Part shown: positions 1-12,140 of the stretch, one piece after another
Layout of the letters: each line of letters starts with the position of its first letter
How positions within the stretch are numbered: the stretch's first letter is position 1
From: Neckera pumila
Taxonomy: Eukaryota; Streptophyta; Bryopsida; Hypnales; Neckeraceae
Direction of reading: 5' to 3'
Assembly: GCA_963969595.1 (NCBI GenBank)
Contig: OZ018409.1
Coordinates: 30,889,282-30,953,281, forward strand
DNA length: 64,000 bases
Made by a program: the position numbers and the translations under genes
Notes under the pieces: generated by a model
What the model was told of the DNA's origin: nothing
Database searches by the model: none
The model's input: only the letters and a program-made list of their open reading frames with translations

Positions 1-1000
1 TATCTACACAAAAAATATATTCAAAATCTACCAACATATGTAGTTGTGAAACAATTTCACTACGACCAACTTTGACACTACCCCAAGGGTTGACAAATTA
101 TTTATTTACCATGAATTTTTTTTTCATGACATCATCTCTATGTTAATAATATGTTTTCCAAGTTTCAAGATCAAAAGATTCACATTAAAAACGATACCAA
201 CATGTGTAATTTTGAGAAAATTTTCACTACCGCCAACTTTGATACTATCCCAAAGTTTGAAACCAACATTTTTTTAACAAAAAATCTTTGGCATGAGAAC
301 ATCTCTATGTTGGTAACATATATGCCAAATTTCAAGGTCAAAATATTACACAAAAAAAGATATTTGAATCTATCAACATGTGTAGATGTGAGAATGATTT
401 TTTACATCTGTGTGAAACTTGACCCGTAAAATGACACTATCCCAAGGGCTGAAAAAATCATTCTCACAAGTACATATGTTGGAAGAATTAGAATAAATTT
501 TTTGTGTGAACCTTTTGAATTTTGAATTTATCACACATGTTATTAACATAGAGATGATGTCATCAAAGAAATTTCATGGTAAATAAATAATTTCTCAACC
601 CTTTGGATAGTGTCGAAATTGGTCGTAGTGAAACTGTTTCACACAACTACACATGTTGGTAGATTTTGAATATCTTTTTTTTGTAAATCTTTTGGTCATG
701 AAATTTGTTTCACATGTTACCAACATCGAGATGATATTACGTCAAAAATTTGATGGTTAAGAAAAAAATTCAACCCTTAGGAGGGTGGCAAAGGTGGCAT
801 ATGTGAAATTTTTCTCACAGCTATACATGTTGGTAGATTTCAAATAACTTTTTTTTTGTGAATTTTTTGACCTTGAAATTTAGTACACATATTATTGACA
901 TAGAGATGATTTTGTGCAAAAAAATTCATAATAAAAAAAGAAATTTTCAGCCCTTGGGAAGCTGTCAAAATTCGCAATAATGAAATTTCCTTCCCTGCAA
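1..1000. repeat. Satellite-like ~180-bp units arranged as an inverted repeat
   Basis: Units recur about every 180 bp. Each carries a 'caacatgtgtag' stretch, a 'tttcacta' stretch, a 'cactatcccaaggg' stretch and an 'acatctctatgtt' stretch. Units up to about position 435 run in one orientation, and from about 450 to 1000 the same unit runs in the opposite orientation. The region is therefore a tandem array folded back on itself. A lone degenerate unit piece lies at 1545-1625. The array probably continues left of the window. No coding potential is apparent. Confidence 0.7.
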
Positions 1001-2990
1001 ATGCAAAAATGCCATTTTGAATGGTTCCCCACTGTACAATCCTAGAGGTAAAATATGTTATTGTTGTCATGTCTTGAAAATTCAACAAGTAGGTCAAAAA
1101 ATGAAGAAAAAATTGATATTTCCAACTTCATACAAGTGAAATTAATCCCAAAAATGGGCGATGAGTTAAACTATATTTCAAGTGGTGTTGAAACAAATTA
1201 AGTATTATTTTCCTCTTTGGAATTAAATGATAGCTTATGTCATTTTTAACCCCTAGAGATCCATTCAACCAATTTGGAGGGGTACCCAACTTCAAATCTT
1301 GCTTCAAGTAGCATTTTAGGATAAAAAAAAAATAATCAAAATTTTATGCTTTTAGTAAAAATGAAAACCAAATCATGTTTGCATTCTACATACATATTCA
1401 AAGTAAAGTGAAATATTTTTAGTATGAGCTTTTTGATCCAACTCAAGGGTCTCTGGAATGTGAAGAAGCCGCAAGATATCCTTATTCTACGCCAGCAGGC
1501 AATCAAACATACATTCCTTGCAATATAGATGATCATTGTTACAGCTCATATCTCACATATACACATGTTGGTAAATTTTGAATATCTTTGTTTGTATAAG
1601 TCTTTTGATCTTGAAATTTGACGTAAAGATCACTATAGTCAAAATAATCTATAATGAAAATAGCTAAAGTGATCAAAATTTGTATAATGTTATAAAGTTT
1701 ATTATTTGAAGAAAGTGTCAATGTTTTCATTATTAAAGTTAATGCATTTCACCACAAATTTTGACCATCCATTTGAAAATTGAAATTCTAATGATAGATA
1801 TTGCATTTTTGGTGAATTTTTGAAACTTAAACTTGAAACTTTATTTGAAGCAAATCTATAAATAGTTTTGAAAATTCAACCATATGCACTCTTTCTACTC
1901 TTGATGCTTAAGATTATCTTCTTTGATACAAACTTCAAGTATGTTATAGTACTTATATCTTATAAACCATTTGTGTTTTGTCCTAATCCTTGCGCCTTTA
2001 GGATTAAATAATGGTATGTTATATTAAACATATATTGTTATCTCTATAATACAATTTTATTTTCTTATTGCAAAAATGTCTTTTGTACTTCAAGAATGTA
2101 GGATTGACAAAAACAGCGTAAAAATTGGAGAACCAATAAACTTCAACTATATAATTGAATACAAAACCTACCCAGTTACTTGGAGAGGGATATTTGCCAT
2201 TTTTAATTACTATTTTGGAATAGATTTCTATATGTTCATAATTTTATGTCAAATATTGTTGCAAGTTTAATCTCTTAAAGATTGGTTTCATAGCCAATTG
2301 GTGAAACATCATTTCTAAACAAAGTAGACGGAGTTTAGACATTTAGATTATATTCAATTTCAGTCTCCTTTTCTTTATTACATAAGACCATATTTTGATA
2401 ATTAATAAATGTAACTTTACTAGTTTTGTGAAAAATTGTCAAAAAGTGCAATAAAATTGTAAAAGAGATGGTCTAATTGACAATCAACTTATAAATATCA
2501 ATAACCCAATTATTTTTTTATTTCTTCTGATGATAAAAAACCAATGAAAAAAAGTATGAAAAAACTTTGGTTAATTACCTTATTTTATACATCCAATACC
2601 TTTAGTTAAATGTGCCTTTCAAACCAATTTATCATTGTCAAGTTAAAGTTTAGACTTTGTACAATTTATTTATACAATTTTGATATCCTTCATAGGTGAA
2701 AACATTATTTTTCTATAGTTGCTGATTTTTTGGGATTTTTATCCAAGATGAAAATATTGAATTTTCTTAAAGGACAATTGGCAAAGAAAAATTACAAAAT
2801 ATAATACATATTAGAATAATTTGATGTTTTCACCAAAAATAATACTTTTAATAAAGATCACATAACTTTTACTTCTCAAAAAATGAAAATAGAAAATACA
2901 AATGATTCACAATAAAATGCACAATTTTGTTTAGTTTAGATTCAATCACTCAGAGCTTGTTGTTGTAATAATTTGTTGAATTTTTAAACA
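1001..2990. other. AT-rich sequence without recognised gene
   Basis: Apart from the isolated satellite fragment at 1545-1625, nothing recognisable is present. Open frames are short and of low complexity. A degenerate TTAA-type element end may lie near 1245-1300, but no partner end was found. Confidence 0.5.
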
Positions 2991-3761
2991 AAACTAAAAT
3001 CTGGGTTCTTACTGAAATCTTTGTGTTTGTCTAAGTTCTAAATTTTTGGTTACTATTTGATGGAGAATACTTCAAAAAGTACAAAAAAATCTTTCATTCT
3101 AGAAGGAAATTTATAGTAAGACGATTGCAGGAAAGACATGCTAATTTTGTTGCATTTTGAATAATTGAATTGAAAATCTAAATAAAAAATAAAAAACAGA
3201 AAACATTCAATTTTCATTCATTAAATTTTTTTAAGAAGTAGGTTCAAGACTAGAAGACAAAACTAAATGATTAATAGGTCTAAGATGGAATTGCAACATA
3301 CAAATTTCAATAGTGAGATTATTCTAACAAGGATTCAGAACTAGGTCAATTTTTTTTAAAATTTTTAAAATTGAGTTCATAAACAAATCCCACAAGCACG
3401 GCTTTTTTACATTTTTTACAAAATGTTAAAGTGGCAATATAAAATGTTATAGTGGTGCTCCAAATTTCAACATTCATCCACGTATTGGATAGAAAATATT
3501 ACATTAGTACATATTGCATGTCTATAATTCTATTTTCATCCACAATCTGATAATTTCATCCAAGATGTTTTCTTAATTTGAGGTTTTCTGGCAAAAAACT
3601 TTTACTGTTAAGCATTGATTGAAGTAGAAATTATAGTCCCCAAGAGCTAATGAGTTTTTCTACCTTTACAAAAGGTTTCAAAAAATCATAGCAAAAACTG
3701 AGACCGTAAAAGCTTTTCCAAAATCCAATTTGTCCCTCAAGGGTACAATGGACTCTAGGGA
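2991..3761 (-). mobile_element. Family P element, 5'-truncated copy (P-o)
   Basis: The right part matches family P in minus orientation: a 'cagcttttctacct' type stretch, then 'tttgtccctcaaggg', then an 'ctctaggga' end followed by TTAA at 3762-3765. The central part near 3200-3340 matches the P core (the 'agaagtaggt' and 'aatagtgag' stretches). The left end is not recognisable and the middle is replaced by a family Y insertion. Confidence 0.6.
3387..3600. mobile_element. Family Y foldback-type element, partial copy (Y1)
   Basis: This segment matches Y2 (8592-8891) and Y3 (56860-57155): 'aaagtggcaatat', then 'gtggtgctccaaat', then 'cattggatagaaaat', then 'atttcatccaa'. It sits inside P-o. One end is truncated and no target duplication was seen. 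Confidence 0.55.
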
Positions 3762-4466
3762 TTAAGATGATTGTATTCTATGAAAATCAAATATAAAATA
3801 ATTCTTTGAATAGGAGAACAAAAAATATAAAACTTCATAAAAATTGGTAGTTTGACTAACTATAGTTAAAGATGCTGCTTTTACATGGTCTAACGAGAAG
3901 GATGCGTCCTTGACCCTCAATGATGTCTCATTATCCTTTAAGGATTAAGCTCAATTATAAACTATAATGATGACTTTAAAGAATAATTTGTACACTACAA
4001 CAGATATAATTAACTTGTAAAAATTTAGGAAATAGTAATAATGCAAATTTGAATTTCATTTATTTATAACAACTCTACAAAGATGCTTGTTCACTAAATG
4101 AACCACCGTGATATTCCTTTCCATGTTTAAAGATACATGCAAGCGGAACTCATGTTATAGACTTTTTTGAATCTATTTGGTGCTTTATATTTTTTCACAA
4201 GGTCCAAAATTATTTCATACTGTTTATTCAAAATGTTAGTCTCTTTGAAATTTTGTATTTTATCTATAAATACTTCAAAAATGTATTCTAAGAAAATCTA
4301 AAATAATTTCTCAATTGCTAATAAGATTCAGTAAAAATCAAGACAATTTAACAATATGAGCCATGCTTAGATGCTTATTTTGGACAATCTTAGGTGTACT
4401 TATGTTGGTATAAAACCTCTCTTAGATACTTGCCAGTCTCTAGGATGTCTCAATCCAACTAACTCA
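3762..4466. other. AT-rich sequence, nothing recognised
   Basis: No gene, RNA gene or clear element end was seen between P-o and P-a. Confidence 0.5.
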
Positions 4467-5674
4467 CCCCCTAAATGCCCAAAGGCCCCTCGAGATTTTG
4501 GGCAGGCTCGTGTGACCTGAAATTTTGGATTGATTTTTTGAAACTTTTTTTCAATACAAGGAATCACATTAGCTTTCTAAAAAGATAATTTTTTTTTCAA
4601 TTGGTGCTTGGGAGCAAAAGTTATGCCATCCGAAGTCAAAAAAACAACTCGCCGGGTAGAAAAAAAAACCCTGTAAAAAATCGTATTTTATTTATTTATT
4701 TTTTATTTCTCAAAAATCATGTTTTTGTCTACATTTGGAGCTTTGATTCATTCTATTTGGACTCAGAATGAGAAAGTTGTAGACAATCTTGTTTTTCGGG
4801 CAATGTAGCATCTTCTTCAAAAACCAACACTTATAGAATTCATTTTCAAATGCATTTTTCAAATTTTTTCAAATTAAGAAAAAAAAAAGGTTAAGTTTGT
4901 TTGCAAGAACAATCCCATCGTTGGGACTATGGTGTTTTATTGCCACCTAAGAGGTATTAAAAATTTAGTGTTTCATTCAATTTTGGACCTACATCTACTT
5001 AATAGTTTTTTTATATGTGAACATCAAATTTTGACATTTTGAAAAAAAATTCCGTGACTCTCAACTCAAATGTTCAGCATAAAAAAAAACTCAAAGGTGT
5101 GTAGTGCAAAAAAAATCTACAGATGGCCGTCAAAGTCATCTGAAATTGCAAGCCACAATTCAAAAAAACTTTTTTCTTCAACTTCAAATACTAATATCAT
5201 CCAATCCGTATGGTCAAACTTCATGAAATTTTTACCACGCATTCTAAGACAAGTGAAGTATAAGATTCTATGGTTAGATTCTCAAAAAAAACTTTTTTTG
5301 GTTTCTTAAGTGATCGCAGCAAAAATGGCAGTTTTTAATCATTAGAAGAGATTTGAGGCCTCCAAAAGCCCGCGAGTTATCCTGCGTTCCCAGACTGCGG
5401 GAACGCAGAAAAGCTACTGGCTGATGTGGTTGAGATAGTGCCACGTCACTTTTTTAGAAAAAAAAAAAAAATTGAAATGATATTCGGGAGAGAATTTTTT
5501 TTTGAAATGATAGTTGGGAGAGAATTTTTTTTTTTTTTTTTTTTTAATTCTGACAGCCCATACTAACTATTCACAGATTTGGCCAGATTGGTAATGGGCC
5601 TGAAACGGCCCTCTAATGCCTTCAAATCTCTTCTAATGGATTTTGGAACCAAAAATGCCTTGGGCATTTAGGAG
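4467..5674 (+). mobile_element. Family P element with nested G1 (P-a)
   Basis: The left end is CCCCCTAAATGCCC and the right end GGGCATTTAGGAG is followed by TTAA at 5675-5678. The left TTAA is eroded to CTCA. Removing the nested G1 element (5340-5638) leaves about 909 bp, the usual length for this family. The interior shows the family landmarks: 'gcaaaagttatg', 'gagaaagtt' and 'aaatttttaccac'. There is no transposase frame. Confidence 0.75.
5340..5638. mobile_element. Family G miniature element (G1)
   Basis: The inverted ends read CATTAGAAGAGATTTGAGG and its complement. The interior has a GC-rich 'ctgcgggaacgcag' region at one side and 'gggcctgaaacggccct' at the other, separated by A- and T-rich runs and an 'acgtggca' or 'gtgccacgt' block. 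Length is 299 bp. Aligning the flanks with unoccupied P copies places the insertion in the 'cagttttcagtggttttgg' position, but no convincing target duplication appears. Confidence 0.75.
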
Positions 5675-6404
5675 TTAAATGGCCACTTGATTGCAAGCAC
5701 CTTTTGGGGGTATTGCGCACTTTTCATCCCAAAGATGTTGGAATAGGCTTATTGTAGTATTATTGTCAAGGTGTTAACATTATATAATAGTATACAAGGG
5801 GTCCTCAAACACTACCATACTTATAGGACAAGCTTGGTGGAAAACAACTCTAATAAAGATACAGATTTTTTTTGTAACATTTTTTTCAGAAAGAATTATA
5901 TTTGTTATAAATCTTTCAAAACATTCTATTTTTATCATCTCGACATTATTTTTTGGGAAGAAAATAAATATTTGATAGAATTGTACCAAGAGTACCTTCT
6001 ACTTGCAATATTGAAGACCCACTGAGGATGTAGATCTAAACATGCTTTGTGTTAAAAAAAAACATAACCCTGTGAGTATTAAAAATCCACATTACGCCTT
6101 TTGTTTTTTTAAGCAATTTTGAAGAGTTTATATGGGATATTCTATTCACTCAAATAATTATTTTTTGAACAGGATGTACAAATCTCCACATCAAATGTGC
6201 AATGTTCTTCAATCTAGCTAATGATATAAAAATTCTCCATTTATATTAAAATTCCTACAATATCATCAATCAAAGTGGTCAATTTCAAATCATGAATCCT
6301 TAATCCTTAAAAGGGTAACATTATACAAAAGGAAATATTTCCCCCATGATCGTGGTGACAAAGATATCTCCTTTTCCAAAATACTCAAGAATTCTTTAGT
6401 TTGA
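5675..6404. other. AT-rich sequence, nothing recognised
   Basis: Only short, low-complexity open frames occur. No element ends were matched. Confidence 0.5.
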
Positions 6405-7715
6405 GCCTTAAAGCCCCATTGTCTTCTCAAGGGACAAAATGAATTTTGGTCAGGCTCCTACAGTCTCAATATTTGTCATAATTTTTTGAATATTTTTGTG
6501 AAGATAGAAAAATACATTTGCTTTCTGAAAATATAATATTTATTTCAATCGGTGCATGGAAGCAAAAGTTATGGCACAAAAGCCCTTTTTATAGTTTTGT
6601 GGATAGAAAAAAACCCTCCAAAAAACTTAAAATAAAAAAATTTAAAATTTGATTTCATAAAGACTAGTGTGCCTTGTGCCGATGCCACAGCCAAAATCAT
6701 AGTAAAAATAAATTTCTAATTCATTATAAAAACTTTGAAATTCAATATCTTTCACATCATCATTCCAAACGCCACGAAACTAAGCCCGTCCACCCCTCCT
6801 CGCCAAGAGCTTTCCAACGGTACCAAGAATGGGACCAAAATTGAAGTCAAAGTAATTTTCTAATTTTTTGATTCATAAATACTTCCGAAATTCAATAACT
6901 TCCGCACCACAGCTTCAAACGCCACGAAACCAAGTCCATGCACCCCTCCTCACCGAGGGCTTTCTGATAGTACCAAATACGCGACTGGGGGACGCATGGT
7001 CTTGGAGATATCAATGTAACAAAACAAAACAAAACAAACAGCCAAAGTTAAGGCATGGATTGTATTTTCATCTAAATGAAAAGCTTTAATTTATTCCATT
7101 TGGATTCATTATATAAAAGTTACGGACAATCTTGTTCTTCTAATAAGCAAAGCATCTTCTTGAAAAAATAACTGGTAGGATTAATTTCTAAACTCAATTT
7201 TCACAATTAAAATTTAAAGAAAGATTCACAAGGTTAAGATATTGTACAAGAACAATCTCATCATTGGCATTAGTGTGTTTCAATTCCATCTTAGTGCTAT
7301 TAATGGTTTAGTTTTCCTTTCCATCTTGAACCAACTTCTACTTAACAATCTTTAATGAGTGAAAATGATTTTTTTTTTCCCTTGGACTCTCAATTCAATT
7401 CTTCATTGTTAAAGGTTATAAATTCAAAGTCAATAGAGCCCTGAATAGAGCATAATTTTTATGTTAAGAAGGTTCAAAGCCAAAAATTGTAGTTGAACAA
7501 GGTGCAAAAAAACTAGTTTCTTTCACTTTAAATGCATATCTTTCAATTTACATGGTCAAAGTTTCTAAAATTTCTTTCACACATTCTTACACTAGTCTAG
7601 TACAAGATACTAGGGTTAGATGTGCAAAAATAAAAATCATTTTTTTTGCTCTTTGCTATAGAAATGGCAATTTGAGTGTTTTTTGATGGAAAAAAACCCC
7701 TTGGGACTTTAAAAG
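6405..7715 (+). mobile_element. Family P element with nested Helitron-like E1 (P-b)
   Basis: The left end CCTTAAAGCCCC is degenerate. The right end GGGACTTTAAAAG is followed by TTAA at 7716-7719. Internal blocks match P-a and P-e, including 'caatcggtgc', 'gcaaaagttatgg' and the 'gacaatcttgtt' stretch. Removing E1 (6664-7059) leaves about 915 bp. Confidence 0.7.
6664..7059 (-). mobile_element. Non-autonomous Helitron-like element (E1)
   Basis: Read on the minus strand it starts TC (TCCATGCCTTAAC) and ends CTAG (GGCACACTAG), with host A before and host T after. An empty P copy shows the same host sequence joined as 'aaagA' plus 'T', so the insertion lies exactly between A and T with no duplication. 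The interior holds two related ~190-bp segments, each with 'aacgccacgaaac' and 'cacccctcct', and an AACAAAAC run near the 5' end. Length is 396 bp. Confidence 0.75.
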
Positions 7716-7916
7716 TTAAAGTTGAGAGGTACAAGTTTTATAATAAAACACCTATTTAAATGTGTTTTTGCCTCACATGCAAAGGAAGGTAAAGGGAACC
7801 TCCAATGAACGTTAACAATGTTGTAATTGAGGTGGATATTTCCTAGATATTTGGACTCTCTTGAAGTTCATTATTGGACCCCTTCTACAACTTGTGAAAA
7901 TTGTTAAAGTAGGAGG
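7716..7916. other. Spacer without recognised content
   Basis: Short AT-rich spacer between P-b and Q1. Confidence 0.5.
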
Positions 7917-8229
7917 TCCATAAAGCACCCATTTAAGAGTTGAAATTAATTCAGGGAGGTTAGACTTCTTGAAAGAAAATTCAATAAGTTTTCTTTAAAA
8001 GACAAACGGAATTGGCATCAAAATCTAAGATGTTTCATATTTTTGGAGAGCATTGTGGAATCAATTATGAATTTTTGAAGTTGAAATGTACTAGTTATTA
8101 AATGCGTCACCTCCTAAATGTTAACTATTTGTACATTGTTGGTGCAATCAAAAAGAAAAATGTACAAATAGTATACATTGCAAGAGGTAGACGCTTCTTG
8201 AACTCGAGCACTTTATGGACCTCCTACTT
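7917..8229. mobile_element. Family Q TA-flanked MITE (Q1)
   Basis: The inverted ends are AAGTAGGAGGTCCATAAAG and its complement. TA lies immediately outside both ends (7915-7916 and 8230-8231). Length is 313 bp. The interior matches other Q copies: 'acccatttaagag', 'acttcttg', a 'gacaaacggaattggcat' stretch and a pair of opposed 'tgtacatt'-like motifs. This fits a Stowaway-type (Tc1/mariner) non-autonomous element. Confidence 0.8.
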
Positions 8230-8591
8230 TAGTGGCTTATTGCCCTCAATTCCATAGGAATATTAGAGCACTTTTCTCTTATGCGCCACTAACCCAAAAC
8301 CGCCATCATCACTACGGGAACATTTCCAAATCATTATGTACTTACGTGGAAGAAACTATTTCAAAACCTCTACCAAGAAAAACTTTGATCCTTCCTAACT
8401 TTTGCATATGGTATCCAAATCTCACATTCTTTGGTGCGTTGGAACCTCCTTTCATTTACCAACACGAGAATATGAAATTTTAATTAGATTCATAATAGTT
8501 ATTAGGCATAGTAGCAAAAAGTGGTAGTTCTGGAGGGTACCCACTTACCTTATAGCATCTGAAACCAATCATGAATAAGATTGTAGTTATC
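8230..8591. other. Sequence without recognised gene
   Basis: An 84-codon open frame (8232-8483) occurs here but has no recognisable domain and is not supported as a gene. Confidence 0.4.
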
Positions 8592-8891
8592 AAACAAACC
8601 CATTTTTTTCATTTTTTATGAAGTGCCAAAGTGGCAATATTGAATGTTATAATGGTGCTCCAAATTTTAACATTCATCTACACATTGGATAGAAAATATC
8701 ACTTTAGCACATATCATATATCCACAATTCAATTTTCATCTACAATCCAGAAATTTCATCCAAATTATTATTTTAATTCAAAGTTTTTTAGTGATTTTCC
8801 TCCCTTTCAATACTATTTTGTTCTATAAGCTTGGTGTTGGGCCCATTGTTTTGGTGCAAATTGACAATAAATCGCCAAAAAAAAAGCACAT
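8592..8891. mobile_element. Family Y foldback-type element (Y2)
   Basis: It matches Y3 over its length: 'aagtgcca', 'gtggcaatat', 'gtggtgctccaa' and 'catccaa'. It ends in an A-run followed by GCACATGG. The ends are degenerate versions of the CATCAGGGCTTTTT inverted ends of Y3. No target duplication is clear. Confidence 0.6.
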
Positions 8892-8950
8892 GGATACCAA
8901 CTAACATAGTTTTTTTTTCTCATGAGGACGGAAAAGCCTAACAAACACTA

Positions 8951-9247
8951 TCGATACCTTAAGACAATTTGTTTGTTTGTTGGTTGGTTGGTTGGTTGGT
9001 TTGTTGTTTGTTTTGTTTTGTTTTGTTTTGTTTATTACATTGAGATCTCTTGGACCGATCTTCTCCCAGCCATGTGCTTGGTAGTGTCAAAAAGTCCTTG
9101 GCGAGAAGGTGTGCAAAGGTTTTGTTTTGTGGCTTTTGGACGTACGATTGGAAAGTTATTGAATTTTTAAAAAAAAATATGAATTTTAAAATTTTAAAAT
9201 TATTTCTACTTTTGTTTTGATTGTGGCAACGGCACAGGGCACTCTAG
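8951..9247 (+). mobile_element. Non-autonomous Helitron-like element (E2)
   Basis: It begins TCGATACCTTAAG after a host A and ends GGGCACTCTAG before a host T. This matches the Helitron rule (5' TC, 3' CTRR, insertion between A and T). The short palindrome TGTG...CACA shortly before the end could form the usual 3' hairpin. A (TTGG)n/(TTTTG)n tract lies near the 5' end. It is the same family as E1 and E5. Confidence 0.75.
8969..9034. repeat. Simple repeat (TTTG/TTGG)n then (TTTTG)n
   Basis: Short pure runs of TTGG and TTTTG units lie inside E2. The complementary AAACA runs occur at the same place in E1 and E5, so the tract belongs to the family and varies in length between copies. Confidence 0.85.
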
Positions 9248-9930
9248 TTGTATGTGATGGCAACAACTTGTTTTTTAGTCTGACTTCATTCTTTCCTCTT
9301 AATAGCCAATGCAACCAACCACTTTTTTTTCTTTTCTTTTTTTATTAAAAACTTCACCTTTCCCACGCAGCCACTTTTTAAGTTGCATTTAGTTTTGGTT
9401 TTAGAAACAATGAGCACTTCAAACCTTTGCACATTAACCCTTTAGTAATCGGTCGACCACTTTTTGGTTGATTTTTGGACTCTCGGTCTAATATTGTTCA
9501 AAATACATTTGATCACAAAAATCTCAAAGAGTAACGCAATTAGAATGTCTTTGTGTGCTTCAAACAAAACCAATTTCAAGAAAATTGGAGCATTGATGAA
9601 TTAGCTATGAGGTTGCAAACTCAAATGGCTTGGACCTTCAAATAGAAAGTTTTCAACAAAAATACAAAAAATATCAACCAAATAGTGGGAGTTTTTTGTA
9701 ACTTGATGTCTTGACAAGGCACAAGTGTTGCTTTGTAATCTCATGAATGCCCAAAATAAATTTATGCATTGGTATTTGTATAGCGCAAATTCTAAAGGGT
9801 CATTCAAGTCATTGATTTTTTAGAACTAAGGAAAGTATTAGAATAATAATATACAACGCACTAGAACGCCCTTGTTGACGATCTTTCACTCCTACAGCAT
9901 CAAGAGTTCCTCTAACAACTCAAACTCCAA
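9248..9930. other. Sequence without recognised gene
   Basis: It contains a stretch (about 9255-9440) resembling 12340-12800, which suggests another degraded dispersed repeat. Ends were not resolved. Confidence 0.4.
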
Positions 9931-10222
9931 CAAGGCTCTAGAAGCAAATATAATTTAGAGGTACATTTCACTTTCTTCAATGTACCAAACCTGCACATTT
10001 TAGAAGGGTAATCGTTTTTATGACCACAGATGACCATTTTTTGTGAACTTCAAAAATTTGTAACTAATTTTACAAAGCTTGAAAAAATATGAATCGACCT
10101 GGGTTAGATGCCTATTCTACTTGTCTTTTGATGAAAATTTACTAAAAAAATATTTAAAGATGTTTTGCCTCCCCAAGATTCAATTTTAGCCTTTAAAAGG
10201 TTGATTTATGGACCTCCTACCT
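9931..10222. mobile_element. Family Q MITE, left end lost (Q2)
   Basis: The right end 'tatggacctcctacct' is followed by TA (10223-10224). The interior matches Q6 and Q3: 'taactaattttacaaagct', 'atatgaa', 'tgggttagatgcc' and 'gcctcccca'. The left inverted end is not recognisable. Confidence 0.6.
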
Positions 10223-10644
10223 TATTTATAGCAATTTGTACCGTTGGATGAGTTTGATTTTTTGTTAGGTTGAAGAATCTCTCTTATGGAAACACCCTGT
10301 ACGGTTTGATCTAAGACTACATCTTTAAAGTAGCCACAAAATTCATTTTCTTGAAAAACTACACTCGCCTCCAAAATCAACCGCGGTCACTAAAGGATTA
10401 ACACTGAGCGCCGCAAGCACCATTTTGTGGCATTCCAATGATAATATCGTGAGATGGAAAGACTTCAAAAGCATTTTTTCATCCATTTTTTTCTTATTGA
10501 CCTTTTTTTTTTTGATACACATGAACAATTTCTATTGCAAGAAGGAAATAGTACAATGGACCAGAACCAAAGCCTTGTTGAAATTTTTTGCATTTTCAGA
10601 CAACTAACTAGCCAACTCAAACTAAATAACATCCCCATTTTTAA
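10223..10644. other. Sequence without recognised gene
   Basis: Short overlapping frames on both strands of T/A-rich sequence. No element ends were recognised. Confidence 0.4.
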
Positions 10645-10864
10645 CCCTTAAACGACAAAGAGGCCATTTTGTAGCTGATGGATGAAAATCAAACTGTATA
10701 GGACAAAAATGCAATCATTCATTCTCGGATTTTGTTGTGAAAAGGGGAGATCTTCTACAGTAGCTTGACTTCCCAATAGATACTTTTGGATTTTTTAATG
10801 TAGATGATGTCACACAGTAATGAGAAAAGATGATTTCCATAATCACCCTTTTGTCCTTTAAGGA
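10645..10864 (+). mobile_element. Family W TTAA-flanked MITE (W1)
   Basis: The ends are CCCTTAAACGAC on the left and GTCCTTTAAGGA on the right, with TTAA immediately outside both (10641-10644 and 10865-10868). Length is 220 bp. It matches W2b (34853-35062) through 'gaggccatt', 'gctgatgga' and 'gaggagatcttctac'-like blocks. Confidence 0.75.
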
Positions 10865-10868
10865 TTAA

Positions 10869-11529
10869 TCACACATACTTCTTGTTGACCTTTCATGGTG
10901 TTATGAAGAGTCTTCAATTGGATTTGTAGTCTTGCAAGTGTTTGTCTTCACAAAAATGAGAAGTTAGTAAAAACAATGAATCATAGAATATGCTATTTTT
11001 AGTGTATTGTGTGGGAAGTTGTTGCTCCTTGCTCTAAATTTGAAATTTCTCCACAAAAATGATATCTTTTGAATTTGAGTCCAACTAACAAAATGAAGGT
11101 CATCTACTATAGTTTCTACTCCAATTTGAAATCTGAAAAAATTCCTAATATTAAATATTTCATTCCAATTTCAACTTTGGATGTGTTTTCAATGTCTATT
11201 ATTTTCTAATTATAGAATGACATGAAAATTGAGTTTACACCATGATGTTAGTCATTGTAATATACACATGGTGAAACTTTCAGATTTTTTGAAATAATTT
11301 TCTATTTGATGTGATTTTTCTTCACTTTTTCTTCAAAAATTCTCAAAAAAATCAATTTTCCACCAAAAAAAACAATTTTTTTGAGACTTATAGTAGACAT
11401 GTAATTTCATCTTGGAAAGTAAATATAATTTTTTTTCATACATATCTAGTTGCAAAATGGGTTTCCTACATATCTGAGTGATAGGCAGTGAGGTTTGAAA
11501 TCAATGGTCATGGGTGCATCATTTAGGGA
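10869..11529 (+). mobile_element. Family F TTAA-flanked element (F1)
   Basis: It lies between the TTAA shared with W1 (10865-10868) and TTAA at 11530-11533. The right end is CATTTAGGGA. F2 (13660-14305) is an inverted relative, sharing 'ggtcaacaag', 'caatttcaac', the fish-hook 'aattgatttttttgag' and 'atatctagttgcaaaatgg' blocks on the opposite strand. Length is about 661 bp. No coding frame. Confidence 0.65.
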
Positions 11530-11544
11530 TTAAGTTATTCCAAG

Positions 11545-12140
11545 CACCGATTATTATGGTGAGATTTCTTGGACCATGCGTCCTCCCGTTCATGTTCTTG
11601 GTACCGTTAGAAAGCTCTCTATGAAGAGGGATGCACGTCCTATAGGGGAGGCAACCCATTCCCGACTACCCTCCCATTATGACTGTGTAGCCCATTTTCT
11701 TTCCGTGAAGGAGCGCATGAGTAGTTATTAATTATGGCATGGTTCCCGACGCAATTTTGGCACATTAGAATTGTCTCCAAGACTCTCAATATTGCAACTA
11801 ACCCTTGGTGGATTTTATAACCAACTTTTGGTTGGAATAGGAAAGTCTATATGACAAGAATGGGTCAAACAAAATCTTCAATTAAAAATTCATAGTAAAT
11901 GCGTTTCAAGAAATAAAGCCTATGGTAACCTTCCTAACTCTATTTCTACACACATGTAAATTTCCCCGCTGAAGAAACCCGCCTTGCAAACATGCGTAAT
12001 TCCTTAAGTGATTGGAAATGGGTTGCCTCCCCTACGGACTTTGTTTCATGGCATTCCAATTCACGGTAGAAATGATATTGAATCTTGAAGTTTTTGTGAC
12101 TTCAAAATTTTAAAAAATAAAAAATTGCTTTCATCCCAAG
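11545..12140 (+). mobile_element. Degraded Helitron-like copy split by U1 (E3)
   Basis: The left piece (11545-11644) reads 'gagatttcttggacc', 'ttggtaccgttagaaag' and 'gatgcacgtccta'. The right piece (12033-12140) resumes with 'tacggactttgtttc' and 'atggcattcc', as in E2. The U1 element interrupts the two halves at a TA. The terminal TC and CTAG are eroded. Confidence 0.55.
11645..12032 (+). mobile_element. Family U TA-flanked MITE (U1)
   Basis: The inverted ends GGGGAGGCAACCCATT and its complement are flanked by TA at 11643-11644 and 12033-12034. Length is 388 bp. The joined flanks rebuild a continuous Helitron-like E3 sequence, which supports a TA duplication. U1 is the only uninterrupted copy here and serves as the empty-site reference for U2 and U3. 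Confidence 0.8.

Noticed and set aside
1..1000. CRISPR array
   Set aside because: The repeats are long, imperfect, inverted in part and lack regular unique spacers; the genome is eukaryotic.
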